Notes: a model not told the origin generated them from the letters alone. 64,000 bases of DNA from Pseudolysinimonas kribbensis (GCF_030161895.1 NZ_BSVB01000001.1:1116001-1180000); one strand, 5' to 3'. Numbered from the stretch's first letter, positions 27,244 through 36,974 are shown. Program-made: numbers and translations.

Positions 27244-28320
27244 TCAGAGGCCGAGCACGCGCGCCGCGTTGTCGTGGTAGACCGCGCGCAGCGTCGCGTC
27301 GTCCAGGTGCAGCGCCGAGACGTCCCAGCGGCCCTGCGGCGGGATCGGCGACTCCGGCGAGTACGGGAAGGACTCGTCGTCGGTCTCGAAGAACCGGAAC
27401 GCGTGCCGGTAGGCGTCGGCCGAGATCGGGTAGACGTCGGTGCCGAAGAGCACCCGGTCCGGATGCCGCTCCAGCAGCCGCGCGACGCGTCGCGGCTGGC
27501 GGCCGAGCTCGGCCATCCGCCCGCCGGTGTCGACCGTGAAGTTCGGCGCGCGGTCCATGAGCCCCTCGACCCAGTCGAGGTCCTCGGCGGCGCAGCCGAC
27601 GTGCGCGCCGATGTAGCGCGTGCCGGGCGTCGCGGTCACGAGGTTCGCGAGCCCCTCGACGATCCGCTCGAAGCCGGGGTAGACCTCCCGGTCGCCGAAC
27701 CACCAGTCGCGCTCGTGCATGAGCTCGTCGAGCCGCTCGTTGTGCGCGTCGAGCGGGTCGAAGAACGCCTTCGGGTCGGCGACGTGGATGAGCACCGGCA
27801 GGCCCAGCTCCCCGGCTCGGCCGAGGATGGAGGCGACGCGCGGGTCGTCGGGCAGGACCTTGGAGCCGTCGGCGTCCGTCACCCACAGACCGAGGTTCTT
27901 CCACACCTTGACGCCGCGGGCACCGGCGGCCGCGCTCTGCTCGAGCTGGCGCAGCAGCGCGCGCTCGCCGTCGGGGTCGGCCAGGCGGTCCCAGTCGATC
28001 TGGCAGAAGGTCAGGAACCGGCCGGGGTGCGCGCGGTCGTAGCGGTCGAGGTTGGCGGTGAGCTCCGCATCCCACCGTCCGTCGAGGTTGACGATCGTCT
28101 GCACCTGGACGGCGTCCATCGCGGCGAGGAGGCCGGGCACGTCCTTCACCACCCAGTCGCCGTCGTGGCTCAGCCAGGTTCCGAGGTGGTTGTGCACGTC
28201 GATCGCCGGGTGGGCGGCGCGCTCCACGTGCGTCTGCGGAACCGTGAGCCGGCTCTTCGGAGTCCAGGACCGCAGGGGCAGTTCGGCCAGGGAACGCCAC
28301 TCGGCATCGGTCAGCGACAC
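27244..28320 (-). CDS. Amidohydrolase-superfamily protein, paralogue A
   Basis: 358 residues of the metal-dependent TIM barrel: AIDVHNHLGTWL (first metal His pair), GVKVWKNLGLWVTDADG, LIHVADPKAFFD, YIGAHVGCAAEDLDWVE, VLFGTDVYPISAD with the catalytic Asp. The GTG at 28320, after GAAAGG, is a better start than the ATG frame extension. The protein is closely similar in layout to the one at 34344-35411, and both end or begin at sugar-transport genes. It could be a sugar lactonase or decarboxylase-type amidohydrolase; substrate unknown. Confidence 0.83.
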   Translation of the reverse strand: MSLTDAEWRSLAELPLRSWTPKSRLTVPQTHVERAAHPAIDVHNHLGTWLSHDGDWVVKDVPGLLAAMDAVQVQTIVNLDGRWDAELTANLDRYDRAHPGRFLTFCQIDWDRLADPDGERALLRQLEQSAAAGARGVKVWKNLGLWVTDADGSKVLPDDPRVASILGRAGELGLPVLIHVADPKAFFDPLDAHNERLDELMHERDWWFGDREVYPGFERIVEGLANLVTATPGTRYIGAHVGCAAEDLDWVEGLMDRAPNFTVDTGGRMAELGRQPRRVARLLERHPDRVLFGTDVYPISADAYRHAFRFFETDDESFPYSPESPIPPQGRWDVSALHLDDATLRAVYHDNAARVLGL

Positions 28321-28449
28321 GGGTCCGCACCTTTCGAAACACACTCATGCGCATTGAGCGGTTTGACCATTTTCTTGTCATCTGCGCAGTTACCCTGCAC
28401 TATTTCACACACGCGGACCGCGTCGAACCCGTCCGAGGGAAATGAGCAC
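28321..28449. promoter_or_regulatory. Divergent control region with TGCGCA elements
   Basis: Between the amidohydrolase (minus) and SIS (plus) genes. TTGTCA (28375-28380) and CACTAT (28398-28403), 17 bases apart, make a plausible plus-strand promoter. TGCGCA occurs at 28348-28353 and again inside the promoter spacer at 28383-28388, and ATTGAGCG-GTTTGAC starts at 28353. The same motifs recur in the region 35412-35645, so a shared regulator is likely. Confidence 0.45.
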
Positions 28450-29328
28450 ATGAGTATCACCACTTCCGAGATCGCCAGCCAGCCGGCCCTCTGGGAGCGC
28501 GCGATCGCCGAGGCGGACGGCGCTCGCGAGCTGCTCGGTGCCCCCGGTGAGCGCGTGCTCTATCTCGGGTGCGGCACCTCGGCGTACATCGCCGAATCGC
28601 TCGCGATCCTCCGCGAGCAGGCCGGCGTCGGATACAGCGACGCCGCCTACGGGTCGGAATGGCGGCCAGGGCGCGAGTACGACCGCGTCGTCGTCGTCAC
28701 CCGCTCGGGCACGACGAGCGAGATCCTCGACGCCCTCGCGCTCGTGCCGGCGGGCGTGCATCGCACCGCGATCACGGGAGTCGCCGACGCCCCGGTGCAC
28801 GCGCTCGTCGACGACGCCCTCGTGCTCGACTACGCCGACGAGAAGTCCGTCGTGCAGACCCGGTTCCCCACCACGACCCTCATCGCGGCGCGCACCGTGT
28901 TCGGCGAGGACGTGTCGGCGCTGCCGGATGCGGCCCGGCGGGAGCTCGACCGCCTGCAGGACCTCGACGTCGCGGCGCTCGATCACTTCGTGTACCTCGG
29001 CTCCGGATGGGCGTACGGGCTCGCGCAGGAGGCCGCGCTCAAGATCCGCGAGGCCGCCCAGGCCTGGTCGGAGTCCTATCCCACCCTCGACTACCGGCAC
29101 GGCCCGATCGCGGTGGCGCATCCGGGCTCGGTGGTCGCGATGTTCGGCACGCCGGTGCCCGACCTCGTGCAGGACGTCGAGGCGACCGGCGCGGTCGTGC
29201 GCACGAGCGCCGCGGATCCGCTGGTCCAGCTCGTCGCGGCGCACCGGCTCGCGGTCGATGTGGCCGCCTCGCGCGGGCTCGACCCCGACGAGCCGCGCGC
29301 GCTCACCCGGTCCGTCATCCTGCGGTAG
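28450..29328 (+). CDS. SIS-domain sugar isomerase/deaminase (AgaS-like)
   Basis: 292 residues with two SIS folds: ERVLYLGCGTSAYIAES, VVVVTRSGTTSEILDAL, then FVYLGSGWAYGLAQEAALKIREA and SESYPTLDYRHGPIAVA. This is the arrangement of GlmS-isomerase-half relatives such as AgaS, which isomerise or deaminate amino-sugar 6-phosphates (galactosamine 6-phosphate to tagatose 6-phosphate in the aga pathway). Start ATG 28450 after GAGGGAAATGAGCAC. Followed at 5 bases by a PfkB kinase gene. Confidence 0.85.
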   Translation: MSITTSEIASQPALWERAIAEADGARELLGAPGERVLYLGCGTSAYIAESLAILREQAGVGYSDAAYGSEWRPGREYDRVVVVTRSGTTSEILDALALVPAGVHRTAITGVADAPVHALVDDALVLDYADEKSVVQTRFPTTTLIAARTVFGEDVSALPDAARRELDRLQDLDVAALDHFVYLGSGWAYGLAQEAALKIREAAQAWSESYPTLDYRHGPIAVAHPGSVVAMFGTPVPDLVQDVEATGAVVRTSAADPLVQLVAAHRLAVDVAASRGLDPDEPRALTRSVILR

Positions 29329-29333
29329 CCGGC

Positions 29334-30284
29334 ATGACCTCCGGTCCGCCGCGGGTGCTCGTCGCGGGAGATGCGAACGTCGACCTCGTGCTCCGCGGCG
29401 ATGTCCGTCCCCGCTTCGGCCAGGTCGAGCAGCTCCTCGACGACGGCGCCCTCGTGCTCGGCAGCTCCGCGGGGATCGCGGCCTGCGGTCTCGCGCGGCT
29501 CGGCATCCCGACCGACCTGGTCGCCGTCATGGGCGATGATGCGTTCGGCCGGTTCGCCCGCGAGGAGCTCACGACCCGCGGCGTGGGCACGGAGGCCGTC
29601 CGCGTGCACGCCGAACTGGCCACCGGCCTGTCGGTGATCCTCTCCGCCCCCGAGGACCGCGCGATCCTCACGGCGATCGGCGCGCTCGGCGAGCTGACCG
29701 CCGACGACCTGCTGGCCGCCGCCGAGGGCCACGATCACGTGCACGTGGCCTCGTTCTATCTGCTGCCCCGGCTCATGCCCGGGCTCGGCGAGGTCTTCGC
29801 CGAGCTGCATCGTCGCGGCCTCACGACGAGCATCGACACCAACTGGGACCCCGCCGAGACCTGGGCGCACGTCGCCGAGGTGCTGCCGCACGCCGACATC
29901 CTGCTGCCCAACGCGCAGGAGCTGCGCGGCATCGCGGGGGCGCTCGGGGTCCGCGACGACGACGACCACGACCTCGGCCGCGCCGTGGCGGCGCTGGGGC
30001 CGGAGGTCGTGGTCAAGGACGGCGCCCGCGGCGGGTGGTCGGTCGGAGCCGGCGGGCAGGTCACGGCGGTGGCGGCGCGCCCGGTGAAGGTGGTCGACAC
30101 GACGGGCGCGGGCGACAGCTTCGACGCGGGCTACCTGGCCGCGCGGCTGAGCGGCGTCTCCGATCCGCGCGAGCGGCTGCGCTGGGCCGTCGCCGCGGGG
30201 TCGCTGTCGACGCGCGGAGCGGGCGGCACGGGGGCGCAGGCGACCCGCGCCGAGGTGCTGCAGGCGTTGCGGGCGCTGCCGTGA
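29334..30284 (+). CDS. PfkB-family sugar kinase
   Basis: 316 residues: VLVAGDANVDLVLRGDV, GSSAGIAACGLARLG, VAVMGDDAFGRF, LLPNAQEL, VVVKDGARGGW and VVDTTGAGDSFDAGYLAA with the catalytic Asp of the GAGD motif. Ribokinase-like kinases of this shape phosphorylate a free sugar or sugar acid; the exact sugar is not evident. GTGA overlap links it to the second kinase downstream. Confidence 0.88.
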   Translation: MTSGPPRVLVAGDANVDLVLRGDVRPRFGQVEQLLDDGALVLGSSAGIAACGLARLGIPTDLVAVMGDDAFGRFAREELTTRGVGTEAVRVHAELATGLSVILSAPEDRAILTAIGALGELTADDLLAAAEGHDHVHVASFYLLPRLMPGLGEVFAELHRRGLTTSIDTNWDPAETWAHVAEVLPHADILLPNAQELRGIAGALGVRDDDDHDLGRAVAALGPEVVVKDGARGGWSVGAGGQVTAVAARPVKVVDTTGAGDSFDAGYLAARLSGVSDPRERLRWAVAAGSLSTRGAGGTGAQATRAEVLQALRALP

Positions 30285-31197
30285 TCCTCGCGATCGCCCC
30301 GAGCCCGTCCCTCGACGTCACGTACGTGGTCGAGGAGCTCGTCGAGGGCGGCCACGTGCGTCCGCTCGAGGTGCACCGGGTGGCCGGCGGCAAGGCGATC
30401 AACGCGGCCCGAGCCGCCCGGGCGCTCGGCGCCGAGGTGCGCGTCGTCGCGCCGCTCGGCGGCACGTCGGGCGCGTTCATCGCCGAGGAGCTCGCGCACG
30501 CCGGCATCGCGCTGCACGCCGTTCCGACCGGGCCGACCCGCACGTGCGTCTCGGTCTTCGCGCGGGTGGACGGCACGATGACCGAGATCTACGAGCAGGC
30601 CCCGCCGATCGCCGACGCGTGGGCCGGGATGCTCACCGCGATCGGGGCGGAGCTCGCCACCGCCGGCCCCGTCCACGTGCTCCTGAGCGGCAGCGTGCCG
30701 CCGACCGGCGCTCCCGACCCGCTCGGGGACGTCGCGCGGCTGGTCGCGCAGGCCGGGGCGCGCTGGGCGGTCGACACCCACGGCGAGGCGCTGCGGCGCG
30801 CGATGGAGCTCGCCCCGGAGATCGTGAAGGTCAACAAGGCGGAGGCGGCGGAGGCGCTCGGAGCCGACGGCGACGCGCGTGCGCTCGCCCTGGCCCTGCA
30901 CGAGCGCACCCGGGGGTCGCGATCGTGACCGACGGTCCGGCGGGCGTCGTCGCGGTCGACGGCGAGCACGCCATCCGGGCACTGCTGCCGGGTGTGCGCG
31001 GCGGCTTCCCCGTCGGCAGCGGAGACACGATGCTCGGAACCCTCGTCGCCTCCCTCGACGCGGGCGAGCCGCTCGAGGGTGCTCTCGCGGTCGCCACGGC
31101 CGCCGCCACCGCGAACGCGCTCGTGCCGGGCGCCGCCGTCTACCGCGAGGACGACCTGCGCCGGCTGCGCGCCCTCGTCGAGCTCAGCCCCGCCTGA
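30281..31197 (+). CDS. 1-Phosphofructokinase / tagatose-6-phosphate kinase-like (one frame break)
   Basis: Starts VILAIAPSPSLDVTYVVEEL and contains VHRVAGGKAINAARAARALG, CVSVFARVDGTMTEIYEQ and KVNKAEAAEALG, the pattern of LacC/FruK kinases acting on a sugar phosphate. The frame breaks in the GGGGG near 30914; beyond it come VAIVTDGPAGVVAV and GSGDTMLGTLVASL (GxGD; Ser in place of Ala). One added base gives 306 codons. With the GatY-like aldolase it could form tagatose 1,6-bisphosphate and cleave it. Confidence 0.84.
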
Positions 31198-31203
31198 GCC
31201 GCG

Positions 31204-32091
31204 TCAGCCCTTGACGGCCCCCGAGGCGATGCCCTCGAGCATGTTCCGCTGGAACACGACGAACAGCACGATCATCGGGATGCTCGCGAGGAACGACCCC
31301 GCCATGAGCACCGGGTAGTCGGTCAGGAACTGCCCCTGCAGCGTCGCGAGCCCCGCCGAGAGCGTCATCTGCTCCGGATCGTTGTTGACCACGAGCGGCC
31401 AGAGGAGGTCGTTCCACGACCAGATCGCGGTCAGGATACCGAGCGCCAGCATGCCGTTCTTGGCCAGCGGCAGCATGACGCGCCACCACACCTGGAACGG
31501 GTTGCAGCCGTCGAGCCGCGCCGCGTCATCCAGCTCTTCCGGCAGGGTGAGGAAGAACTGCCGCATCAGGAACGTGCCGAACGCGCTGAACATGCCGGGC
31601 AGCGCGAGCGCGATCACCGTGTTGAGCAGCCCGAGGTGCTGCATGATCTCGAACTGCGACAGCAGGAAGAGCTGCGACGGGATCATGAGCACCGACAGGA
31701 ACAGCACGAAGATGACGTTGCGCCCCGGGAACTGCAGTCGCGCGAAGGCGTACCCGGCGGCCGCGCAGAACAGCACCTGGGACACCGTGCGCAGCACCGT
31801 CATGACCACCGTGTTCGTGAACTGCGCGGCGAACGGCAGGGTGCCGAACACGTCGCTGAAGTTGCTCCAGATCGGTGTCGCCGGCAGGGCGGTCGGTGGG
31901 ACCGACGACGACTCGGCGTAGGTCTTCAGCGAGGTCGAGATCTCCCAGAAGAAGGGCACGACCATGAGGAGCGCGCCGGCGATCAGGATGACGTGCACGA
32001 CCAGGTGCGACGGCCTGCGGCGCCGCTTCTTCGCGACCCTCTCGCCGGACGCCGCGAGGGCGCCCGTCCGCGGGACGACGGCTTCAGACAT
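31204..32091 (-). CDS. Carbohydrate ABC importer permease (MalG type)
   Basis: 295 residues, six membrane helices, and the EAA loop seen as LPEELDDAARLDGCNPFQVWWRV, which docks the ATPase. The end LEGIASGAVKG is typical of MalG-like permeases. Overlaps the MalF-like gene by eight bases. No ATPase gene is in the cluster; such importers usually borrow a shared MsiK/UgpC-type ATPase encoded elsewhere. Confidence 0.92.
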   Translation of the reverse strand: MSEAVVPRTGALAASGERVAKKRRRRPSHLVVHVILIAGALLMVVPFFWEISTSLKTYAESSSVPPTALPATPIWSNFSDVFGTLPFAAQFTNTVVMTVLRTVSQVLFCAAAGYAFARLQFPGRNVIFVLFLSVLMIPSQLFLLSQFEIMQHLGLLNTVIALALPGMFSAFGTFLMRQFFLTLPEELDDAARLDGCNPFQVWWRVMLPLAKNGMLALGILTAIWSWNDLLWPLVVNNDPEQMTLSAGLATLQGQFLTDYPVLMAGSFLASIPMIVLFVVFQRNMLEGIASGAVKG

Positions 32092-33033
32092 AGTGGACCC
32101 ACCTCCGCTGCATCCGGAACTGGAAGAGCGTGATCACGAGGATCAGCGCGAGCAGCACGAACGCGATCGCGGACGCGTAGCCGCCCTGGCCCTGCAGGAT
32201 CCCCTTCGAGTAGAAGAGATAGACCACGGTCTCCGATGCCGGGATCGCCGGGCTGTCCTTGCCGACCATCAGGTAGATGAGGTCGAACGCCTGCAGCGAG
32301 TTGATGATCGTGATGACCGTCACGAAGAACGTGGTCGGGGTCAGCAACGGCACGGTGATGCGCAGGAACTGCCGGATGCGCCCGGCCCCGTCGATGGCCG
32401 CCGCCTCGTAGTACTCCCCGGGATCGACTGCATGCCCGCCAGGAACAGCACCATGTTGTACCCGATGGAGCTCCAGATCGACACGACGCCGACCGCGTAG
32501 ATCGCCGTCGACGAGTCGGAGAGCCAGTGCCCGCCGTCGATGCCGACCAGCCCGAGCCCCCAGTTCACCAGCCCGAAGTCGCCGTTGTACAGCAGCTTCC
32601 ACACGAGGGCGACCGCGGCCGGGAGCGTCACGACGGGCAGGAAGTAGAGGGTGCGGTAGACGCTCACCCCGCGAAGGCCGCTGCTGCTGAGCAGGGCCGC
32701 CACGACCATCGAGATCGGGATGCCGATGAGGGTCATGACCGTGAAGATCAGCGTGTTGAGCAGCGACCGCAGCAACTCGGGATCCTGCACCACCTGGGTG
32801 TAGTTCTCGAGCCCGCTCCAGTCGTGTCCGCCGAACGTGCCCCACGTCGTGAACGAGAAGAAGAACGTCTGGATCGCCGGCCAGAGCGAGAAGACGCCGA
32901 GGCCGATCGCCGTCGGCGCTATGAGCAGATAGCCCCAGAGCGCGTCGCCGCGGTGCAGGGGCGAGCGATGGGCGCCCCGACGGGGCGGGGATGGTGTTCC
33001 CCGCCCCGTCGGGGTCGCGAGCTGAGCGGTCAT
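32084..33033 (-). CDS. Carbohydrate ABC importer permease (MalF type; one frame break)
   Basis: N-terminal part: ALWGYLLIAPTAIGLGVFSL, WSGLENYTQVVQDPEL, VYRTLYFLPVVTLPAAVAL and MVLFLAGMQSIPG; a base is missing in the GGGG at about 32420, then EYYEAAAIDGAGRIRQFLRI (the EAA loop) and two more helices ending RRWVHYV. One added base gives 317 codons. It forms the membrane channel with the MalG-type partner. Confidence 0.9.
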
Positions 33034-33052
33034 CGGTGTGCGACGCGTCGCA

Positions 33053-34334
33053 TCACTTCTCCGCCGCCAGCGCCTTGTCCATCTGCGCCGCGACCTTCTT
33101 GGCCGCCGCGGCGACGGTCTCGTCGCCGGTCCAGGCCTTGTTGAACTCCGCCGTCGCCGCGTCCTGCCAGATCGCCGAGTTCAGCGACGACGGGTACTGC
33201 GACGAGTTCTTCAGCGCGTCGACGAACACCTGCAGGTGGTAGTTCGGGAACGAGTCGACCCAACCGCCGGCCGCGCCCTTGTACGCGGGGATCACGATCC
33301 CGGCGGCCGCCTGCGCGGTCTCGGCCTTCTTGCTCCCGAGGAACTCGAGGAACTTGAACGCCTGGTCGGGATGCGCCGTCTTCGCCGCCATGACGTTCGC
33401 GAGGCCGTTGCTGACGCCGCCCGGCTTGTCGAGCTTCGGCATCGGCGCGACGTCGGCGTTCGCCTTGGCGTACGGCACGTCGGCGAACTCCGCCGCCGCC
33501 CAGGAGCCCTCGTAGATCATCGCGACCTTGCCGGAGGTGAACATCGAGTCGGGATCGGTGTCGGTCATCTGCTGGAGCGTGGGCGACACGTGGTACTTGT
33601 TGATCAGGTCGACCCAGACCTGCACGCCCTTGATCGCCTCGGGGGTGTCGTAGCCCGACTTCTTCTTGTCGGCCGAGATCACCGTGCCGCCGGTCTGCGG
33701 GATCGTGGAGTAGTAGCTCTGCTGCGCTGCCGGCTGTGCAGCGATGCCGTAGACCCCCTTCGCCGGATCGGTCAGCTTCTGCGCGGCGGCCACCATGTCA
33801 TCCCAGGTCCAGTCGGCGGTGGGTGCTGCGACGCCGGCCTGCTGGAAGAGGGTCTTGTTGTACCAGAGCCCGATGGCGTCGATGTCCTTCGGGATGCCGT
33901 AGACGTCGCCCTTCCAGGTGTACGCCTTCGTCTGGATGTCGATGTAGTCGCTCATCGTGAGGCTCGAGCCCTTGAGCTTGTCCGACAGGTCCGCGATGAC
34001 GCCGCCGTTGGCGTAGGTCGCGAAGTTGGACTCGTTCATCCAGAAGACGTCGGGCGCCGCTCCCCGTCGCGGCGGTCTTGAGCTTGGTCCAGTACTGCTC
34101 CCACGGGGTCAGCTGCACCTTGACCGTGATGTCGGGATTCTGCTGGTGGAACTCGTCGGCCAGCGTGCGCATGACCTTGGCCTGGGTGTCGTCCCAGACG
34201 GCGTAGCTGATCGTGACGGGTCCGGAGCCCGAGCCGCCACCGGAGCAGCCGGCGAGCACGAGGCCCGCCGCGACGGCGGCGGCGGCCGCCGAGAGCAGCC
34301 GCACCGAGCGGCGGGACGGTTTCTGGATGCGCAT
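33053..34334 (-). CDS. Extracellular sugar-binding lipoprotein (frame break near residue 90)
   Basis: Lipoprotein signal with Arg-rich start and lipobox LVLAGCSGG (Cys near residue 30). Mature part: VTISYAVWDDTQAKVMRTLADEFHQQNPDI, PWEQYWTKLKTAAT, then two bases appear to be lost near 34055-34066, and PDVFWMNESNFATYANGG follows, with IPKDIDAIGLWYNKTLF and YEGSWAAAEF as in family 1 solute-binding proteins. Adding two bases gives 428 codons. It captures the sugar for the two permeases downstream. Confidence 0.9.
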
Positions 34335-34343
34335 GCGTGTCTC

Positions 34344-35411
34344 CTAGGTGTCGCGGTGGTGCAGGGCGGGGATGAGGGCGCGGGCGTTGTCGCCGGCGAC
34401 GCCGGCTGCGAGCTCCGGCGACAGGTCGAGAGCCGAGATGCGCCACCTGCCGTTGCCCGGCGGATCCTCGGCGTCGTACGGGAAGTACTCGTCGGCGGTC
34501 TCGAGGAAGCGGAAGTAGATCGCGTAGTCCTCGGCCGTCGGCGGGGAGACGTCGGTGCCGAGGACCACGCGACCGGGGTGATCCTCGATGAGCCTCCTGG
34601 TCCGACGCGGCTGACGTCCGAGCTCGGCGATGCGCGCGGCGGTGTCGACGGCGAAGTTCGGATAGGCGGTCAGCATCCGGTCGACCCAGTCGAGGTCCTC
34701 GGCGATGCAGCCGACGTGCGCGCCGACGATCGTGACGCCGGGGTTCGCGGCCACGGCGCCCTCCAGGGCATCGAGCAGGCGCGCCAGCGGCGGGAACCCG
34801 GGGCCCATGAACCGCCAGTCCGGATGCCGCAGCAGCTCCTCGAGGCGCTCGTTGCGCTCGTCGAGCGGCTCGAAGAACGCCGCCGGGTCGGCCGTGTGCA
34901 CGGTCACCGGCAGGCCGGCCTCGGCGATCGCCGCCCACATCGGCTCGAGCCGCGGATCGTCGAGGAAGAACAGCTCGCCGCGCTCGTCGCGCAATCTCAG
35001 CCCGATGTCCTTCCAGAGCTTGACGCCCGTGGCACCACGGGCGGCGGAGTCGGCGAGCGATGCGGCGATGCGATCCGGCCAGCCCGGCGTCGTCGTCTCA
35101 CGCCAGTCGACCCGCGCGTAGCTCACGAACCGGCCGGGGAACGCGCGGTCGTAGCGGTCGAGGTTGGCCTCGAGCTCGTCGACCCAGCACCCGTCGAGGT
35201 TCACGATCGTCGCGACGTTGGCGGCATCCATCAGATCGACGAGCGCCGGCACGTCCGCGACCCGCCACCGGCCGTCGTGCCAGCGGCCGAGATGGTTGTG
35301 CGCGTCGACCGCCGGGGTGCTCGAGCGGGGCACCTCGTGCTCGGCGAGTCGCACCGTCGGCCGCGGTCGGAAATCCCGCAGGCGCAGCTCGCCCAGCCCC
35401 TCGACGTCCAC
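34344..35411 (-). CDS. Amidohydrolase-superfamily protein, paralogue B
   Basis: 355 residues, collinear with the protein at 27244-28320: PAVDAHNHLGRWHDGRW, GVKLWKDIGLRLRDERG, VTVHTADPAAFFE, IVGAHVGCIAEDLDWVDRM, VVLGTDVSPPTAEDY, and a shared C-terminus (FRFLETADEYFPY versus FRFFETDDESFPY). GTG 35411 after GGGGAG is the likely start; the frame stays open to 35597. First gene of an operon with the binding protein and two permeases, so its substrate is probably the imported sugar or a derived lactone. Confidence 0.82.
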   Translation of the reverse strand: MDVEGLGELRLRDFRPRPTVRLAEHEVPRSSTPAVDAHNHLGRWHDGRWRVADVPALVDLMDAANVATIVNLDGCWVDELEANLDRYDRAFPGRFVSYARVDWRETTTPGWPDRIAASLADSAARGATGVKLWKDIGLRLRDERGELFFLDDPRLEPMWAAIAEAGLPVTVHTADPAAFFEPLDERNERLEELLRHPDWRFMGPGFPPLARLLDALEGAVAANPGVTIVGAHVGCIAEDLDWVDRMLTAYPNFAVDTAARIAELGRQPRRTRRLIEDHPGRVVLGTDVSPPTAEDYAIYFRFLETADEYFPYDAEDPPGNGRWRISALDLSPELAAGVAGDNARALIPALHHRDT

Positions 35412-35645
35412 GATCCGCTCCCCTCGCCGGCGACCCCCGCCGTTGGTGTCGGACGGTAGATCACCCATTCGGACGGAGACAAGCAAATGCGCAGACGCTT
35501 TGCGCGGTTGGCGGTTTCCGCCGCTCATGTTTCCGTCATGTTGCGATCCGTGCAGATCGATTGAGCGTTTGAGCGCCAGGAGTGCGCATTCGCCCAACCT
35601 GTCGTGACAATGAGGAATCCCACCTCACAGGAGAGGCGATCACAC
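35412..35645. promoter_or_regulatory. Divergent control region of two sugar importers
   Basis: 234 bases without a supported gene. Holds TGCGCA at 35489-35494 and 35583-35588, ATTGAGCG-TTTGAGCG at 35560-35575, and GGCGG-TTT-CCGCC near 35511. The first two elements recur at 28348-28388. AGGAGAGG precedes the plus-strand start at 35646. Likely shared operators for both importers. Confidence 0.42.
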
Positions 35646-36974
35646 ATGAACTCGAGGACGAGAGCCCTGCGGATCGGTGCAGGCGTCACAGCGCTGGTGG
35701 CCGCGGGAGCGGCACTCACCGGATGCTCGTCGACCGCGTCGGGCGGCGGCGATGCGGACAAGACCACGGGAGTGACGATCAGCGTCGTGCTGGCCGTCGA
35801 TCCGCCGCCGAAGGCCACGCTCGACCAGTTCACCAAGGACACCGGCATCACGGTCAAGTGGTCCAACGTCGACTGGGACAGCCTGCAGACGAAGATCGCC
35901 GCGGCCGCCACGGCGAAGACCTACTTCGCCGACGCGACCGACGTCGACTGGTCGCGCGTGGGCCAGCTGGCGAAGCTCAAGTGGTTCCACCCGATGCAGG
36001 ACTACCTGAACGTGTCGAAGCTCAAGGGCGACATGCCCCAGCTCGCATCGTTCACCGACGACGGGCAGACGGTCGGCATCCCCTTCGACGCGTCCTACAT
36101 GGTCACCACCGTCAACAAGAAGATGTTCGCCGACGCCGGCATCACGACCATGCCGACGACGATCGACGAGTACACGGCCGACCTCAAGAAGGTGCAGGCG
36201 GGCGGCGTGCAGTACCCGCTGAACATCCCCTTCGCGGCGTCCGAGGGACTGTCGACCTACTGGTACGAGACCACCGGCGCGTTCGGCGGCAAGGTCCTCG
36301 ACGGGGCGGGCAAGCCGCAATTCACCTCGAAGAGCTCGCCGGGCTACAAGGCCGCCGAGTGGATGATCGGGGCGCTCAAGGACGGCCTGGTCGCCCCCGC
36401 CAACATCAACGTGAGCGACAGCCAGGGCATGCAGACGCTCATGGCCAAGGGCGCCGCCGCATCGATCTTCTCGGACTACTCCGGCAACGTCGGCTCGCTC
36501 TACAACGTGCCGTCGTCGTCGACGGTCACGGGCCAGGTCGAGTACATCCCGACGCCGGGCGTCGACGGCGTCGGCCCCAACCTGACGAACGCGGACGGCA
36601 TCGGCATCCCGATGACCGCCAAGTACCCGAAGGCCGCCGCCACGTTCATCAAGTGGTTCACCTCGACGGATGCGCAGGCGGGCTTCGCCGGAGCCGACGG
36701 CCCGAGCAAGGTGCTGCCCAGCTACGCGCTCCCGTCGCGGCTCAGTGCGGTCGACGTGCTCAACAAGAAGGGCTCGCTCGACGGCGGCGACGTGCTCGCG
36801 ACGCTCCTGAAGGACTCGAAGCCGGTGTTCCCCGACGGAGCTCCGTCGTGGTACCCCGAGTTCTCGCGCGCGGTGTACACCAACCTGCACGCCGCCGCGG
36901 CGGGCACCATGACCGTCGACCAGGCGATCAAGAAGATCGCCGACACCGCGAACCAGCTGGCCTCCGGTTCGTGA
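35646..36974 (+). CDS. Extracellular sugar-binding lipoprotein
   Basis: 442 residues. Signal with lipobox AALTGCSST (Cys about residue 25), then a family 1 binding protein: TISVVLAVDPPPKATLDQFTKD, FADATDVDWSRVGQLAKL, DGQTVGIPFDASYMVTTVNKKMF, AAASIFSDYSGNVGSLY and AKYPKAAATFIKWFTS. ATG 35646 follows AGGAGAGG; an upstream in-frame ATG at 35604 would put 14 residues before the signal. It feeds the two permeases that follow through a GTGA overlap. Confidence 0.92.
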   Translation: MNSRTRALRIGAGVTALVAAGAALTGCSSTASGGGDADKTTGVTISVVLAVDPPPKATLDQFTKDTGITVKWSNVDWDSLQTKIAAAATAKTYFADATDVDWSRVGQLAKLKWFHPMQDYLNVSKLKGDMPQLASFTDDGQTVGIPFDASYMVTTVNKKMFADAGITTMPTTIDEYTADLKKVQAGGVQYPLNIPFAASEGLSTYWYETTGAFGGKVLDGAGKPQFTSKSSPGYKAAEWMIGALKDGLVAPANINVSDSQGMQTLMAKGAAASIFSDYSGNVGSLYNVPSSSTVTGQVEYIPTPGVDGVGPNLTNADGIGIPMTAKYPKAAATFIKWFTSTDAQAGFAGADGPSKVLPSYALPSRLSAVDVLNKKGSLDGGDVLATLLKDSKPVFPDGAPSWYPEFSRAVYTNLHAAAAGTMTVDQAIKKIADTANQLASGS

